Of a stretch of 64,000 nt of DNA, positions 51,734 through 63,938 are shown one piece after another (the first letter of the stretch is position 1; the number at the start of each line of letters is the position of its first letter). The stretch is taken from contig NZ_QPJC01000002.1 in the NCBI RefSeq assembly GCF_003337235.1, positions 186,001 to 250,000 of the forward strand, given 5' to 3'. The translations under genes and the position numbers were made by a program. The notes under the pieces are model-generated. The model did not search any database, was not told where the DNA came from, and saw only the letters and a list, made by a program, of their open reading frames with translations. This DNA comes from Halopolyspora algeriensis. Lineage in GTDB: Bacteria > Actinomycetota > Actinomycetes > Mycobacteriales > Pseudonocardiaceae.

Positions 51734-52567
51734 ATGACGTGCATGGGTGGTGCGCAGCGAGAAGGAACGCACTCCGCAGTGGACCTGACAGGACTGTTGG
51801 GGGACCTGCGGGCGGAGAGCGAAGAGCTGGACGGCCTGGTCGCCGACCTCGATGAGCACGACTGGAGGCGCGAGACCCCCGCGCCGGGATGGACGGTCGC
51901 GCACCAGATCGCGCACCTCGCCTGGACGGATGAGAAGGCCCTGCTGGCAGCGACCGACCAGGAGGGATTCCGGGCCGAGGCCGAGGCGGCGCCGGCGAAC
52001 ACCCGGGGATATGTGGAAAGAGGTGCCGAGCGAGGTGCTCGGGAAGCATCCGCCGAGCTGCTCGAGCGATGGCGGGAAGGCCGGAAGCGACTGTCGACCG
52101 CCCTCGCCGCCACCCCGGAAAGTACTCGCCTGCCGTGGTTCGGCCCGTCGATGAGCGTGGCGTCGATGGTGACCGCGCGGCTGATGGAGACCTGGGCACA
52201 CGGCCAGGACGTCGCCGACGCTCTCGGGGTGACGCGCACACCCTCGCCCCGGCTGCGTCACATCGCCCGGATCGGCGTGCGCACGCGGGACTTCGCCTAC
52301 GGGGTCCACGGACTGCAACCACCACCGGAGGAGTTCCGCGTGGAACTCACCGGGCCGGACGGTGACGCGTGGCACTGGGGTCCACCGCACGCGCAGCAGC
52401 GGGTGACCGGGCCGGCGCTGGACTTCTGCCTGCTCGTCACCCAGCGCAGGCATCTCGAGGACACCGCGCTGCGCGCTGTCGGGTCCGACGCGCTGCAGTG
52501 GGTCCGGATCGCACAGGCCTTCGCCGGGCCGCCCGGGCAAGGTCGCGCACCGGGGCAGTTCGCATGA
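51734..52567 (+). CDS. TIGR03084-type DinB-like metal-binding protein
   Basis: A 277-residue protein of the actinomycete TIGR03084 group, related to DinB/maleylpyruvate isomerase folds. Metal-binding histidines are expected in [15 protein letters not shown] and in [15 protein letters not shown]. The family regularly precedes AtuA/acyl-CoA carboxylase genes, and its biochemical role is not established. No ribosome site precedes the ATG at 51734 or the ATG at 51743. It is the first gene of the operon, overlapping atuA by four bases. Confidence 0.83.
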   Translation: MTCMGGAQREGTHSAVDLTGLLGDLRAESEELDGLVADLDEHDWRRETPAPGWTVAHQIAHLAWTDEKALLAATDQEGFRAEAEAAPANTRGYVERGAERGAREASAELLERWREGRKRLSTALAATPESTRLPWFGPSMSVASMVTARLMETWAHGQDVADALGVTRTPSPRLRHIARIGVRTRDFAYGVHGLQPPPEEFRVELTGPDGDAWHWGPPHAQQRVTGPALDFCLLVTQRRHLEDTALRAVGSDALQWVRIAQAFAGPPGQGRAPGQFA

Positions 52568-54279
52568 CGGGCGACGAGCCGTTGCGGATCGGCAACGCGT
52601 CGGGGTTCTACGGCGATCGACGCTCGGCCGTGCACGAGATGCTCACCGAAGGACCGCTGGATGTCCTCACCGGCGACTATCTGGCAGAGCTGACGATGCT
52701 CATCCTCGGCCGGGACCGGATGAAGGATCCCACTCGGGGATACGCGAAGACGTTCCTGCGCCAGATGGAGGAGAACCTGGGCGTGGCGCTCGATCGGGGC
52801 GTCAAGATCGTCGTCAACGCGGGGGGACTCAACCCCGCCGGGCTGGCCCGAGCGTTGCGGGACCTGGCCGAGCGTGTGCAGCTCGACGCCGCCGTCGCGC
52901 ACGTCGCGGGCGACGACCTGCTCGATCGCGCCGCCGAGCTCGGTTTCGGCGAGCCGTTGACCGCCAACGCCTACCTCGGTGCGTGGGGCATCGCCGAATG
53001 CCTCCGCGGTGGAGCCGACGTGGTCGTCACCGGCCGGGTCACCGACGCCTCGCTCGTGGTCGGACCTGCCGCGGCGCACTTCGGTTGGGCCCGCGACGAC
53101 TACGATGCCCTGGCCGGTGCCGTGGCCGCCGGACACGTCGTGGAGTGCGGCGCGCAAGCCACCGGCGGCAACTACTCGTTTTTCACCGAACTCACCGAGG
53201 CCGGTCACGACCTCGGCAGGCCCGGCTTCCCGATCGCCGAGGTCCACGCCGACGGGTCCAGCGTCATCACCAAGCACGAGGGGACCGGCGGAGCGGTCAC
53301 GGTCGGCACGGTGACCGCGCAGTTGCTGTACGAGATCGCAGGTGGGCGCTATGCCGGTCCGGATGTGACCGCTCGTTTCGACGAGATCGAGCTCTCCCGG
53401 CTCGGCCCGGACCGGGTGCGGATCAGCGGAACGCGGGGTGAACCGCCACCTCCGGCGCTGAAGGTGGGGCTCAACAGCCTCGGCGGGTTCCGCAACCAGG
53501 TCGAGTTCGTGCTGACCGGCTTGGACATCGAGGCCAAGGCCGCACTCGTCCGCGGGCAGATGGACTCGGCCCTGGCGGACACGCCGCCGGCCGAGGTGCG
53601 GTGGTCGCTGGCTCGGACCGATCGTGCCGATGCGGAGGTCGAAGAGGAAGCCAGCGCGGTGCTGCGGTGCGTGGCCAAGGATCCCGACTCGGCGGTCGTC
53701 GGCCGCGCGTTCAGCGGCGCGGCCGTGGAGCTCGCCCTGGCCGGCTACCCCGGCTTCCACATGACGGCGCCACCGGCCGATGCGGCTCCGTACGGGGTGT
53801 TCACCTCCTCCTGGGTGGATGCCGCTGCGGTGGAGCACCTCGCCGTGCTGCCCGACGGTGAACGGATTCCGGTCCCGCCGGCGCCAGAGACCCGAGAGCT
53901 GCGGCCGGTGGAAGAGCCGCCGCTGCCCGAGCCGCTGCCGGACGGGCCCACGCGCACGGCACCGCTGGGACGGATCGCCGGCGCGCGCAGCGGTGACAAG
54001 GGCGGCAGCGCCAACATCGGTGTGTGGGTCCGCACGGACGAGGCGTGGCGGTGGCTGGCGCACACGCTCACCGTCGCCGAATTCCGCCGAATGCTGCCGG
54101 AAACCGCCGACCTGGAGGTCACGCGGTACCTGCTGCCCCGCCTGCGTGCGGTGAACTTCGTGGTGGACGGCCTGCTCGGCGAGGGTGTGGCAGCCCAGGT
54201 GCGGTTCGACCCGCAGGCGAAAGCCGTCGGCGAGTGGCTGCGAGCCCGCTGTGTGGACATTCCGGAGGTGCTGCTGTGA
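52564..54279 (+). CDS. AtuA-like (DUF1446) protein with C-terminal ferredoxin-fold
   Basis: A 571-residue AtuA-family protein. The DUF1446 body (1-440) begins [12 protein letters not shown] and includes [20 protein letters not shown] and [10 protein letters not shown] Pro/Glu linker leads to a C-terminal AtuA-like ferredoxin-fold module (about 470-565) starting [17 protein letters not shown]. AtuA is needed for acyclic terpene (citronellol/geraniol) degradation in Pseudomonas and has an unclear, possibly hydratase-like, role. Starts at ATGA over the previous stop; the next gene starts at GTGA over its own stop. Confidence 0.9.
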   Translation: MTGDEPLRIGNASGFYGDRRSAVHEMLTEGPLDVLTGDYLAELTMLILGRDRMKDPTRGYAKTFLRQMEENLGVALDRGVKIVVNAGGLNPAGLARALRDLAERVQLDAAVAHVAGDDLLDRAAELGFGEPLTANAYLGAWGIAECLRGGADVVVTGRVTDASLVVGPAAAHFGWARDDYDALAGAVAAGHVVECGAQATGGNYSFFTELTEAGHDLGRPGFPIAEVHADGSSVITKHEGTGGAVTVGTVTAQLLYEIAGGRYAGPDVTARFDEIELSRLGPDRVRISGTRGEPPPPALKVGLNSLGGFRNQVEFVLTGLDIEAKAALVRGQMDSALADTPPAEVRWSLARTDRADAEVEEEASAVLRCVAKDPDSAVVGRAFSGAAVELALAGYPGFHMTAPPADAAPYGVFTSSWVDAAAVEHLAVLPDGERIPVPPAPETRELRPVEEPPLPEPLPDGPTRTAPLGRIAGARSGDKGGSANIGVWVRTDEAWRWLAHTLTVAEFRRMLPETADLEVTRYLLPRLRAVNFVVDGLLGEGVAAQVRFDPQAKAVGEWLRARCVDIPEVLL

Positions 54280-55420
54280 GCGATCCGTTCCGCACTCCCG
54301 AGCGCGACGAACTGCGCCGGACCGTGCGCCGATTCGTGGAAGCGGAGGTACTGCCGCATCTGGACGGTTGGGAGCGCGACGGCGAACTGCCGCGTGCGCT
54401 GCACCGCAAGGCCGCCGAGATCGGATTGCTCGGAGCGGCGTTTCCGGACAGCGTCGGCGGTGGTGGCGGGAACGTCCTCGACATGGTCACGGTGACCGAG
54501 GAGATGCACTACGCCGGTGCCTCCGGCGGAGTGATCGCCTCGTTGATGACCTGCGGCATCGCGCTGCCCCATCTCGTCGACGCCGCCGATCCCGCCCAGA
54601 TCGCCCGGTGGGTCCGGCCGACCCTGGACGGCGAGATGATCGGATCGCTGGCGATCACAGAGCCCGACGGAGGCTCGGACGTGGCCTCGTTGCGGACCAC
54701 CGCCGAGCGCGACGGGGATCACTACGTGGTCAACGGTGCCAAGACGTTCATCACCTCCGGCTGCCGTGCGGACTTCGTCACCACGGCCGTGCGCACCGGC
54801 GAGTCCGGAGCCCACGGTGTTTCCCTGCTCGTCGTCGAGCGAGGCACGCCGGGCTTCGAGGTCTCGAACAAGCTGGAGAAGATGGGATGGCTGTGCTCGG
54901 ACACCGCGGAGTTGTCCTTCACCGACTGCCGCGTCCCGGCCGCGAACCTGGTCGGTGCGGAAAACACCGGATTCATCCAGGTGGCGCAGCACTTCCTGAC
55001 CGAGCGGCTCATGCTCGCCGTCCAGGCCTACGCCGGTGCCCAGCGCGCGCTCGACCTGACCGTGGAATGGTGCCGCAACCGCGAGACGTTCGGGCGCCCT
55101 CTGATGTCTCGTCAACTCGTCCGGCACACGCTCGTGGAGATGGCCCGCAGGGTCGACGTGGCGCGCAGCTACGTGCGCGCCGTGGCTCGGCGCTCCCTCG
55201 AGGAGGACGACCTGGTCGCGGAGGTCTGCTTCGCCAAGAACACGGCGGTCGAAACCGGCATGTGGGTCGTGGACCAAGCCGTGCAGCTGCACGGTGGTGC
55301 GGGCTACATGCGTGACTCCGAGGTCGAACGGCAGTACCGGGACATGAAGATCCTGGGAATCGGCGGCGGCACCTCGGAGATCCTCGCCGAGCTGGCCGCG
55401 AAGCAAATGGGGTATGTGGC

Positions 55421-55424
<4 letters not shown>
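54276..55424 (+). CDS. Acyl-CoA dehydrogenase, AtuD/isovaleryl-type
   Basis: A 382-residue FAD enzyme that makes the alpha,beta double bond of an acyl-CoA. It has SLAITEPDGGSD (FAD/substrate signature), RNRETFGRPL and QLHGGAGYMRDSEVERQYRDMKILGIGGGTSEIL. The usual C-terminal E-G-T reads G-G-T, as in isovaleryl- and citronellyl-CoA dehydrogenases, whose base lies elsewhere. This suggests a branched substrate. The GTG start overlaps the atuA stop. Confidence 0.92.
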
Positions 55425-57019
<1,595 letters not shown>

Positions 57020-57030
57020 GGGGAGTTGCA

Positions 57031-59034
57031 GTGACCAGCAACCCGGCAACGGTGCGCCTCGAGCGGCAGATCTCCTGCCTGCTCGTGGCCAACCGCGGCG
57101 AGATCGCACGTCGCGTGCTGCGCACGTGTCGCACGCTCGGGATCGCCACGGTCGCGGTGTTCTCCGACGCGGACGCCGACGCCCCGCACGTCGCGGAGGC
57201 GGACGTCGCCGTGCGGTTGCCCGGTGACACGCCGGCCGAGACGTACCTGCGTGGGGACACGGTGATCGAAGCGGCCGTGGAGGCCGGCGCGGACGCCGTG
57301 CATCCCGGATACGGATTCCTCTCCGAGAGTGCCGAGTTCGCCCGGGCGGTGCAGCACGCGGGCCTGACCTGGGTGGGACCGCCGCCGGAGGCCATCGCCT
57401 CGATGGGGTCGAAGACCGCGTCGAAGCGGATCATGGCCGAGGCCGGTGTCCCCCTGCTGGACGTCATCGATGCCGACGAGGTCTCCGAAGGAGATCTTCC
57501 GGTCCTGGTGAAGGCCTCCGCCGGGGGTGGTGGGCGCGGAATGCGCGTGGTGCGCTCCCTGCCGGACCTGCAGGACCGGATCCGGTCGGCGAGCACCGAG
57601 GCCGCCTCCGCGTTCGGTGATGCGACCGTGTTCTGCGAACCCTACGTGGAGTCCGGCAGGCACATCGAAGTGCAGGTGATGGCCGACGAGCACGGCTCGG
57701 TGTGGGCGGTCGGCGAGCGTGAGTGCTCGATCCAGCGGCGGCACCAGAAGGTCGTGGAGGAAGCACCCTCCCCGCTGGTGGACGCCGGGATGCGCGAGCG
57801 GCTTTTCGACGCGGCGTGCACGGCGGCGACGGCGATCGGATATGTGGGCGCGGGAACCGTGGAATTCCTGGCCACCGCAGACGGCCGGTTCTTCTTCCTG
57901 GAGATGAACACGCGACTGCAGGTCGAGCACCCCGTCACCGAGTGCGTCACGGGACTGGACCTCGTCGCGCTGCAGGTACGTGTCGCCGAGGGCCGTCGGT
58001 TGCCCGACGACCGGCCCGAGCCGCACGGCCACGCCATCGAAGTCCGTCTCTACGCCGAGGACCCGGCCGCGGGCTGGCAGCCGCAGAGCGGAACCCTGCG
58101 CCGACTCGAGTCCCGTGACGTGGACGCGGAGTTCGCCGTTCCGGCGAACTACGGGATCCGGCTGGACAGTGGTGTGCGCAGCGGCTCGTTGGTGAGCATG
58201 CACTACGACCCGATGCTGGCCAAGGTCGTCTCCTGGGCACCGAGTCGGGAGGAGGCCGCACGTCGGCTGGCCCGTGCCCTGGCCGGAATGAAGATCCACG
58301 GGTTGCGTACCAACCGCGACCTGCTGGTGCGCGTGCTCGGCCATCCCGCGTTCCTGTCCGGAGACACCGACACGGCCTTCTTCGACCGGCACGGCCTGGA
58401 GGCGCTGTCGACACCACTGGCGGATGCCGATTCCGAGGCGCTGTCGGCGCTGGCAGCCGCCCTGGCTCAGGCCGCGGACAACCGGTGCGGCGCCCGGGTG
58501 GCCGGTGGCCTGCCGAGCGGCTGGCGCAATGTGGTCTCGGCGCCGCAACGCAAGCGGTTCACCGGTGTCTCGGGAACCCATGAGGTCACCTACCGGTTGG
58601 GCAGGTCGGGGCTGGTCGCCGACGGCCACGACACCGCCTCGCTGGTGCTCGCCGAACCGGAGCGCGTCGTCCTGGACGTCGGACGCGTGCGCAGAACTTT
58701 CGCCGTGGCCCGCTACGGGGACCTCGTCTCCGTGGATTCCGCGCTGGGGTCGGTCGAACTGACCCGGTGCGAGCGCTTCCCGGACCCGTCGGCGCAGACC
58801 GCTCCGGGATCGTTGCTGGCGCCGATGCCCGGCACCGTCACCCGGGTCGCCGTCGAGCAGGGCGAGGAGGTCGAGGCCGGTCAGCCGCTGCTGTGGATGG
58901 AGGCCATGAAAATGGAGCACCAGGTCGTCGCCCCCGTCGACGGTGTGGTCGGCGCACTGCCTGCGGCGGCCGGGCACCAGGTGGCCACGGGCGCGGTGCT
59001 CGCCGTTGTCCGCGCCGCGGATTCCGAAGAATAG
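57031..59034 (+). CDS. Acyl-CoA carboxylase alpha subunit (biotin carboxylase-BCCP)
   Basis: A 667-residue biotin carboxylase fused to a biotin carrier domain. The ATP-grasp has LVANRGEIARR at the N-terminus, KASAGGGGRGMR, ERECSIQRRHQK and FLEMNTRLQVEHPVTE. A middle domain (about 500-590) links it to the C-terminal carrier, where K627 in EAMKMEH is the biotin site. It pairs with the beta subunit as in mycobacterial AccA2/AccD2 and Liu/Atu carboxylases. GAGGGGAG lies seven bases before the GTG start. A biotin ligase must be supplied from elsewhere. Confidence 0.94.
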   Translation: MTSNPATVRLERQISCLLVANRGEIARRVLRTCRTLGIATVAVFSDADADAPHVAEADVAVRLPGDTPAETYLRGDTVIEAAVEAGADAVHPGYGFLSESAEFARAVQHAGLTWVGPPPEAIASMGSKTASKRIMAEAGVPLLDVIDADEVSEGDLPVLVKASAGGGGRGMRVVRSLPDLQDRIRSASTEAASAFGDATVFCEPYVESGRHIEVQVMADEHGSVWAVGERECSIQRRHQKVVEEAPSPLVDAGMRERLFDAACTAATAIGYVGAGTVEFLATADGRFFFLEMNTRLQVEHPVTECVTGLDLVALQVRVAEGRRLPDDRPEPHGHAIEVRLYAEDPAAGWQPQSGTLRRLESRDVDAEFAVPANYGIRLDSGVRSGSLVSMHYDPMLAKVVSWAPSREEAARRLARALAGMKIHGLRTNRDLLVRVLGHPAFLSGDTDTAFFDRHGLEALSTPLADADSEALSALAAALAQAADNRCGARVAGGLPSGWRNVVSAPQRKRFTGVSGTHEVTYRLGRSGLVADGHDTASLVLAEPERVVLDVGRVRRTFAVARYGDLVSVDSALGSVELTRCERFPDPSAQTAPGSLLAPMPGTVTRVAVEQGEEVEAGQPLLWMEAMKMEHQVVAPVDGVVGALPAAAGHQVATGAVLAVVRAADSEE

Positions 59035-59056
59035 CCGGGTTCGAGAGGGAGGCACC

Positions 59057-60214
59057 GTGAGTTTCCGGGAAAGCGAAGAACGGCAGGCACTGCGCACCGC
59101 CGCGGCCGAACTGGGCCGCCGCTACGGCTACGAGTACTACGTGCAGCAAGCCCGATCCGGCGGCCACACCACCGAGTTGTGGCAGGAAGCGGGCAAGCTC
59201 GGCTACCTCGGGGTCAACCTCCCCGAGGAGTACGGAGGCGGCGGCGCGGGCATCGGCGAATTGTCGACGGTGCTCGAAGAGCTCGGCGCGGCCGGGTGTC
59301 CGCTGCTGATGATGGTGGTCTCGCCCGCGATCTGCGGAACGGTCATCGCCCGGTTCGGCACCGACGAGCAGAAGCAGCGCTGGCTGCCCGGTCTCGCGGA
59401 CGGATCGCTGACGATGGCCTTCGCGATCACCGAACCCGACGCGGGCTCCAATGCGCACAAGCTCACGACCACCGCACGCCGCGACGGCGACGACTGGGTC
59501 CTGTCCGGACGCAAGGTGTTCATCTCCGGAATCGATGTCGCCGACGCCGTGATGGTCGTGGGCCGCACCGAGGACGCCCGGACCGGCAAGCTCAAACCCG
59601 CGCTGTTCGTCGTGCCCACGGAGGCGCCGGGGTTCGAATGGCAGGGTATCGACATGGAGCTGGTCAGTCCGGACCGGCAGTTCTCGCTGTTCTTCGACGA
59701 GGTCCGGCTGCCTGCGGACGCGCTCGTCGGCAGCGAGGACGCCGGCCTGCTGCAGCTGTTCGCCGGCCTGAACCCGGAGCGCATCATGGCTTCGGCGATG
59801 GCCACCGGCACTGCGCGCCACGCGCTGGACAAGGCGGTCGCCTACGTCAAGGAACGGTCCGTGTGGAGCACTCCCATCGGCGCCCACCAGGGGCTGTCCC
59901 ACCCGCTCGCCCAGATCAAGATCGAACTCGAGCTGGCGCGGTTGATGACGCAGAAGGCCGCGTTCCTCTACGACAGCGGTGACGACACCGGAGCGGGAGA
60001 GGCCGCCAACATGGCCAAGTACGCCGCGGCGGAAGTGTCGACCCGAGCGGTCGACCAAGCGGTGCAATCGTTGGGTGGCAACGGACTGACCACCGAGTAC
60101 GGGGTGGCCTCGATGGTCGCGGCGGCACGGTTGGCGCGGGTCGCCCCGGTCAGCCGGGAAATGATCCTCAACTTCGTGGCCCAGAACGCGCTGGGCCTGC
60201 CCAAGTCGTACTGA
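59057..60214 (+). CDS. Acyl-CoA dehydrogenase, FadE12-like
   Basis: A 385-residue acyl-CoA dehydrogenase. Motifs are FAITEPDAGSNAHKL, a gapped R-x-V-F-I-S-G and, near the end, QSLGGNGLTTEYGVASM with PVSREMILNFVAQNALGLP. The S-R-E-M-I-L ending is typical of FadE12-like proteins that cluster with AccA2/AccD2 in mycobacteria. Two dehydrogenases in one operon suggest two oxidations of a branched chain or different chain lengths. GGGAGG precedes the GTG by about four bases. Confidence 0.92.
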   Translation: MSFRESEERQALRTAAAELGRRYGYEYYVQQARSGGHTTELWQEAGKLGYLGVNLPEEYGGGGAGIGELSTVLEELGAAGCPLLMMVVSPAICGTVIARFGTDEQKQRWLPGLADGSLTMAFAITEPDAGSNAHKLTTTARRDGDDWVLSGRKVFISGIDVADAVMVVGRTEDARTGKLKPALFVVPTEAPGFEWQGIDMELVSPDRQFSLFFDEVRLPADALVGSEDAGLLQLFAGLNPERIMASAMATGTARHALDKAVAYVKERSVWSTPIGAHQGLSHPLAQIKIELELARLMTQKAAFLYDSGDDTGAGEAANMAKYAAAEVSTRAVDQAVQSLGGNGLTTEYGVASMVAAARLARVAPVSREMILNFVAQNALGLPKSY

Positions 60215-60307
60215 ATTCCCGCGGTCCTTGTCGGGCACCGCCGAGTCGCGGTGTCGCGGACACGACATTCTAGGCTGGTCGGGACGGAACCGGAGCGAAG
60301 GAGAGTC

Positions 60308-60928
60308 GTGACCGAGACCGCAGCGCGGGAGCCGCAGCAGGACCGCAGCCGTGCGACGCGACGCCGCTTGCTGGAGGCCGCTGTCGAGTGCCTGGCCGAG
60401 CACGGCTGGACGAGCACCACGGTCTCGGTCGTGGCAGAACGTGCCGGGGTGTCGCGCGGTGCGGCTCAACACCACTTTCCGACCCGCGAGGACCTGGTCG
60501 CCGCGGCCGTGGATCACGTCACCGATGTCCGGCTCGGAGAGATCCGCCGGGAGGCCGCGGAGCTCCCCGAAGGGGGTGCACGGACCGAGGCGATCGTCGA
60601 CATGCTGGTCCGCCACTACACCGGCCCGCTGTTCCGTGCCGCCCTGCAGCTGTGGACGGCCGCTTCCTCGGACGAGTCGCTGCGCGCTCAGGTGGTGCCC
60701 GTGGAGGCGAAGGTCGGTCGCGAGGCGCACAGGGTCGCCGTCGAACTCCTCGGCGTCGACGAGTCCGTACCGGGAGTTCGCGAGACCGTCCAGGCCACGC
60801 TGGACATGGCGCGTGGCCTGGGGCTGGCCAACGTCCTGACCGACGACAGCAAGCGGCGCCGCCCCATCGTGCGGCAGTGGGCCACAACGCTCGATGCCGT
60901 GCTCGAGGGCTCGAAGGAGTGTCGATGA
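60308..60928 (+). CDS. TetR-family regulator of the acyl-CoA operon
   Basis: A 206-residue TetR repressor. Its HTH is LLEAAVECLAEHGWTSTTVSVV with SRGAAQHHFPTREDL. I start at the GTG at 60308, with AAGGAGA five bases upstream. It follows the dehydrogenase on the same strand. The palindrome at 51694-51709 before the operon is its most likely target, with an acyl-CoA as the inducer. Downstream its stop overlaps the ATG of a broken transporter gene. Confidence 0.88.
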   Translation: MTETAAREPQQDRSRATRRRLLEAAVECLAEHGWTSTTVSVVAERAGVSRGAAQHHFPTREDLVAAAVDHVTDVRLGEIRREAAELPEGGARTEAIVDMLVRHYTGPLFRAALQLWTAASSDESLRAQVVPVEAKVGREAHRVAVELLGVDESVPGVRETVQATLDMARGLGLANVLTDDSKRRRPIVRQWATTLDAVLEGSKECR

Positions 60929-61352
60929 CTCGCTCGGGGTGCGGACAGCGGTGCGGGGCCGTTCGCTGTCGACCGTCCGGCAGTCGGTGCTGGTCCCGGC
61001 CGTGATCGGGGTCGGCATCGGACTGGCCTGCGGGGCCATGCCCGCGCTGATCACGGCGGCCGTGCCCGTGTCCGAGACCGCCGCCAACAGACTCAACACC
61101 CTCATGCGCTCCATCGATACCTCGACCTCCAGTGCGGTGGCCGGGGTCGTCCTCGCGCAGATGACCGCCGCGGTCGGCTCCGTGACCCTCCCTTCGCAGA
61201 ACGACTTCCGCGTGACCATGGCCATCGACGCCTGCGCCGCCCCGGCCGCTCTGGCAATCGCGGCTTTCTTGCCCTGCCACCGCCCGGCGGGCACCACGAC
61301 GGATTCGCAGACAGCCACCGCGACGTCCGCCGAAGCGCCCGCCACCGGCTGA
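60925..61352 (+). pseudogene. MFS (EmrB/QacA-like) transporter remnant
   Basis: An ATG overlaps the tetR stop by four bases, but its frame closes after about 26 codons. In another frame, from about 60970 to 61352, the sequence encodes the last membrane helices of an MFS exporter (PAVIGVGIGLACGAMPALI, ANRLNTLMRSIDTSTSSAVAGVVL, then a hydrophobic ALAIAAFLP). Most of the transporter is missing, which fits an internal deletion in a gene formerly co-transcribed with tetR. Confidence 0.7.
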
Positions 61353-61406
61353 CAACGGCATGTCCGTAGGGAGAAGGTTCAAGTCGTATGCCGCTGCACG
61401 GCCGGG

Positions 61407-62105
61407 TCAGCTCCCGGCGGGTCCCTGCAGGGATCGCGTGATGCGTTCGGTGGCTCGGGTGACCAGGGGGATGGCGCGGTCGGCGATGTCTTGGCGGTGC
61501 GTGATGATGTTGACGGCCGCGGTGCGCTCGCCGGGGGGTGTACGGATGGGCGCGGCGATGCCGTAAGTGCCGGACACGACCTCGTTGTGGGTCACGATGT
61601 GGCCCGTCCGTCGCGTGTCGCCGACACGCTCGGGTTCGCCCTCCTGCGGTGGTCCCGCGGCGAGCAGAGCGATTCCGGCAGCTCCCCGATCGAGCGGGTC
61701 GCGATTGCCGATGCCGTAGGAGAAGCGCGGCCCGGATCCGGGAGGCTCGACGACGGCGATCGCGACGGCGAAGTCGTTCTCGGCGACGACGAGGCAGGCG
61801 GTGGCGTCGAGCTCGGCCGTGACCTCGTGCAGGACAGGTTGGGCGATGTCGAGCAGCCTGGGGCGCACCTGCTCGGCCAGGGTGAAGAAGGCCAGCCCGG
61901 CGTGGTAGCGGTTCTCCCCGTCCCGGGTGGCGAAGTCCTGGCGCGTGAGCGCCGTCAGTAGCCGGTAGGCGATCGACCGGTGCAGACCCAGGCGCGTGGC
62001 GATCTCGCCGGCTGTGAGGCCCTCGGGATTCTCGGCGAGCATGCGCAGCACGAGCAGGCCGCGCTCCAATGTTTGTGAGCCGTCGGCCTTGCGCGCCTCG
62101 GCCAT
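61407..62105 (-). CDS. IclR-family regulator
   Basis: A 232-residue IclR protein. The N-terminal winged HTH (QTLERGLLVLRMLAENPEGLT, then EIATRLGLHRSIAYRLLTAL as the region) is followed by the C-terminal effector domain (YRAH-like NRYHAGLAFFTLAEQVRPRL and GYGIAAPIRTP-like stretches). GGAGG sits five bases before the ATG. It is divergent from an FAD hydroxylase operon and probably controls it in response to an aromatic metabolite. Confidence 0.9.
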   Translation of the reverse strand: MAEARKADGSQTLERGLLVLRMLAENPEGLTAGEIATRLGLHRSIAYRLLTALTRQDFATRDGENRYHAGLAFFTLAEQVRPRLLDIAQPVLHEVTAELDATACLVVAENDFAVAIAVVEPPGSGPRFSYGIGNRDPLDRGAAGIALLAAGPPQEGEPERVGDTRRTGHIVTHNEVVSGTYGIAAPIRTPPGERTAAVNIITHRQDIADRAIPLVTRATERITRSLQGPAGS

Positions 62106-62237
62106 GCGTCCTCCGGGGGATATCGGCGGGTTCGCCCGGGCCGAATCGGCTCACGGTATTGACATGAGTCACATCACGGCCCGATAGTGATGCAACATTC
62201 GTAACACACCAGCTCGATAATTGCAACAGAGGTTGAT
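62106..62237. promoter_or_regulatory. Divergent IclR/hydroxylase control region
   Basis: The 132-base A/T-richer gap contains a -10-like GATAAT (62216-62221) for the hydroxylase gene. TGCAACA occurs twice (62191-62197 and 62222-62228), 31 bp apart or about three helical turns, flanking that -10. A short TGAC-n4-GTCA palindrome lies near 62160. These are candidate IclR sites. Confidence 0.4.
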
Positions 62238-63938
62238 GTGTACTTCACTCCGCGCCGCTACGCCTTCACTCCGTTTCCCTCGTCACCGCCGGATGCCGAG
62301 CCCGAGACCGCCGTGGTCGTGGGGGCGGGCCCGGTCGGGCTCGCCCTGGCACTGGGGCTGTCCCGGCGCGGTGTGCCGGTGACCGTGCTCGAAGCCGGCG
62401 ACTCGGTGGTCTACGGCAGCCGCGCGATCTGCCTGTCCCGGCACTCGTTGGAGGTGCTGGAACGCCTCGGCGTCGGCGAGGAGTTCGCCGAGCGCTCGCT
62501 GCCGTGGACCTCCGGGCGCAGCTTCCACCGGGACGCCGAGGTGCTGTCGTTCGAGATGCCGCACGTCGACGGTGACGTCCGGACACCGATGGTCAACCTC
62601 TCGCAGTCGGTGGCCGAGCAGATCCTGGTCGACGAGATCGGGAGAACCGACAGCTGCACCGTGCGGTGGCAGTGCCGCGTGCTCGACTGCACCGAGCAGG
62701 ACGGTGTCGTGACCGTCCGGATCGCCACGCCGGAGGGGCAGCGGGAGCTGCGCACCCGATGGCTGATCGCAGCCGACGGTGCCCGCAGCACCGTGCGGGA
62801 GTCGCTGGGGTTGCATCTGAACGGGACGAGCTACGAGGGGCGCTACGTCATCGCCGACATCCACTGGCGCAGCCCGCTGCCGACCGAGCGCCGGGTGTGG
62901 TTCGACCCGCCCAGCAATCCCGGCTCCACGATCATCCTGCACCGCCAGCCCGACGACATCTGGCGGGTGGACTACCAGCTCGGCCCCGACGACGATCCCG
63001 AGGCCGAGATCGCCGAGCAGCGCATCCGCGACCGGATCACCCGGCATCTGGACTGGTTGTTGGGCAACACCGAGCCGTGGACGCTGGAGTGGTCCAGCCT
63101 CTACCGGGCGCACTCGCTGTCGCTGGATTCCTACCGGCACGGCCGGGTCCTGTTCGCCGGCGACGCCGCGCATCTGGTGCCGATCTTCGGGGTGCGGGGG
63201 CTGAACTCCGGACTGGAGGATGCCGACACGCTCGCGTGGACGCTGGCTTCGGTGGTCGGCGGCACGGCCGACCCCGCCCTGCTGGACACCTACGCGGCCG
63301 AACGTCGTGAGGCCTGGCGCCAGAACGTCGAGCAGGCCGAGAAGAGCACGCTGTTCATGACGCCGGGTACGCACGGCTACGCCATGACCCGTGATGCCGT
63401 GCTCACCCTGGCCCATCGCCGCCCCGTGCTGCGGCACCTGATCAACCCGCGCCAGTCCAGCGCCACCCACAGCCGGGCCTCGCCGCTGACGTGCGCCGCG
63501 ACCCGGGACGAATCTCCGGACCCGGTTCCGGGGGACCCGATTCCGGACCGAGCAGTACTCGCCGAATCCGCACCCGGACAGGTGCCGTCCAGTGTGAACA
63601 TCGAACGCGGTTCGGACTTCACCGTGCTGGGCGTGCGCACCGCGCCGGGCGCGCTCACCGACTTCGCGCAGAGCCTGCGCAAGCGACTCGCCCCGGCCGT
63701 GGGAGTCCGCGCGCTGGTGACGCACCACGGCAACGGCCACGAGCGGGCCATCCCGTGTCCGGAGGAGCGGCTGCTCGACGACTCCGCCGGAAACCTGGAA
63801 AGCGCCTTCGGTGCCGAGCCCGGTGAGGTGTTCGTCATCCGCCCCGACGGACTGCTGCTGGGACGTTTCCCCGGCCCCGACCACCTCGGTGCTCCCGAGG
63901 AGTTGGCCGACCACATCCTGCAGGGAGGGAGTCGATGA
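62238..63938 (+). CDS. FAD-dependent aromatic hydroxylase, MhpA-like
   Basis: A 566-residue class A flavoprotein monooxygenase. It shows the dinucleotide fold VVVGAGPVGLALAL (G29-G34), the DG motif ADGARSTVR and GDAAHLVPIFGVRGLNSG, the FAD ribityl/pyrophosphate motif. The C-terminal third is a thioredoxin-like domain seen in 3-(3-hydroxyphenyl)propionate and related hydroxylases. It would ring-hydroxylate an aromatic acid using NAD(P)H and oxygen. GTG start with AGAGG five bases upstream. The next gene begins in an ATGA overlap. Confidence 0.9.
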   Translation: MYFTPRRYAFTPFPSSPPDAEPETAVVVGAGPVGLALALGLSRRGVPVTVLEAGDSVVYGSRAICLSRHSLEVLERLGVGEEFAERSLPWTSGRSFHRDAEVLSFEMPHVDGDVRTPMVNLSQSVAEQILVDEIGRTDSCTVRWQCRVLDCTEQDGVVTVRIATPEGQRELRTRWLIAADGARSTVRESLGLHLNGTSYEGRYVIADIHWRSPLPTERRVWFDPPSNPGSTIILHRQPDDIWRVDYQLGPDDDPEAEIAEQRIRDRITRHLDWLLGNTEPWTLEWSSLYRAHSLSLDSYRHGRVLFAGDAAHLVPIFGVRGLNSGLEDADTLAWTLASVVGGTADPALLDTYAAERREAWRQNVEQAEKSTLFMTPGTHGYAMTRDAVLTLAHRRPVLRHLINPRQSSATHSRASPLTCAATRDESPDPVPGDPIPDRAVLAESAPGQVPSSVNIERGSDFTVLGVRTAPGALTDFAQSLRKRLAPAVGVRALVTHHGNGHERAIPCPEERLLDDSAGNLESAFGAEPGEVFVIRPDGLLLGRFPGPDHLGAPEELADHILQGGSR

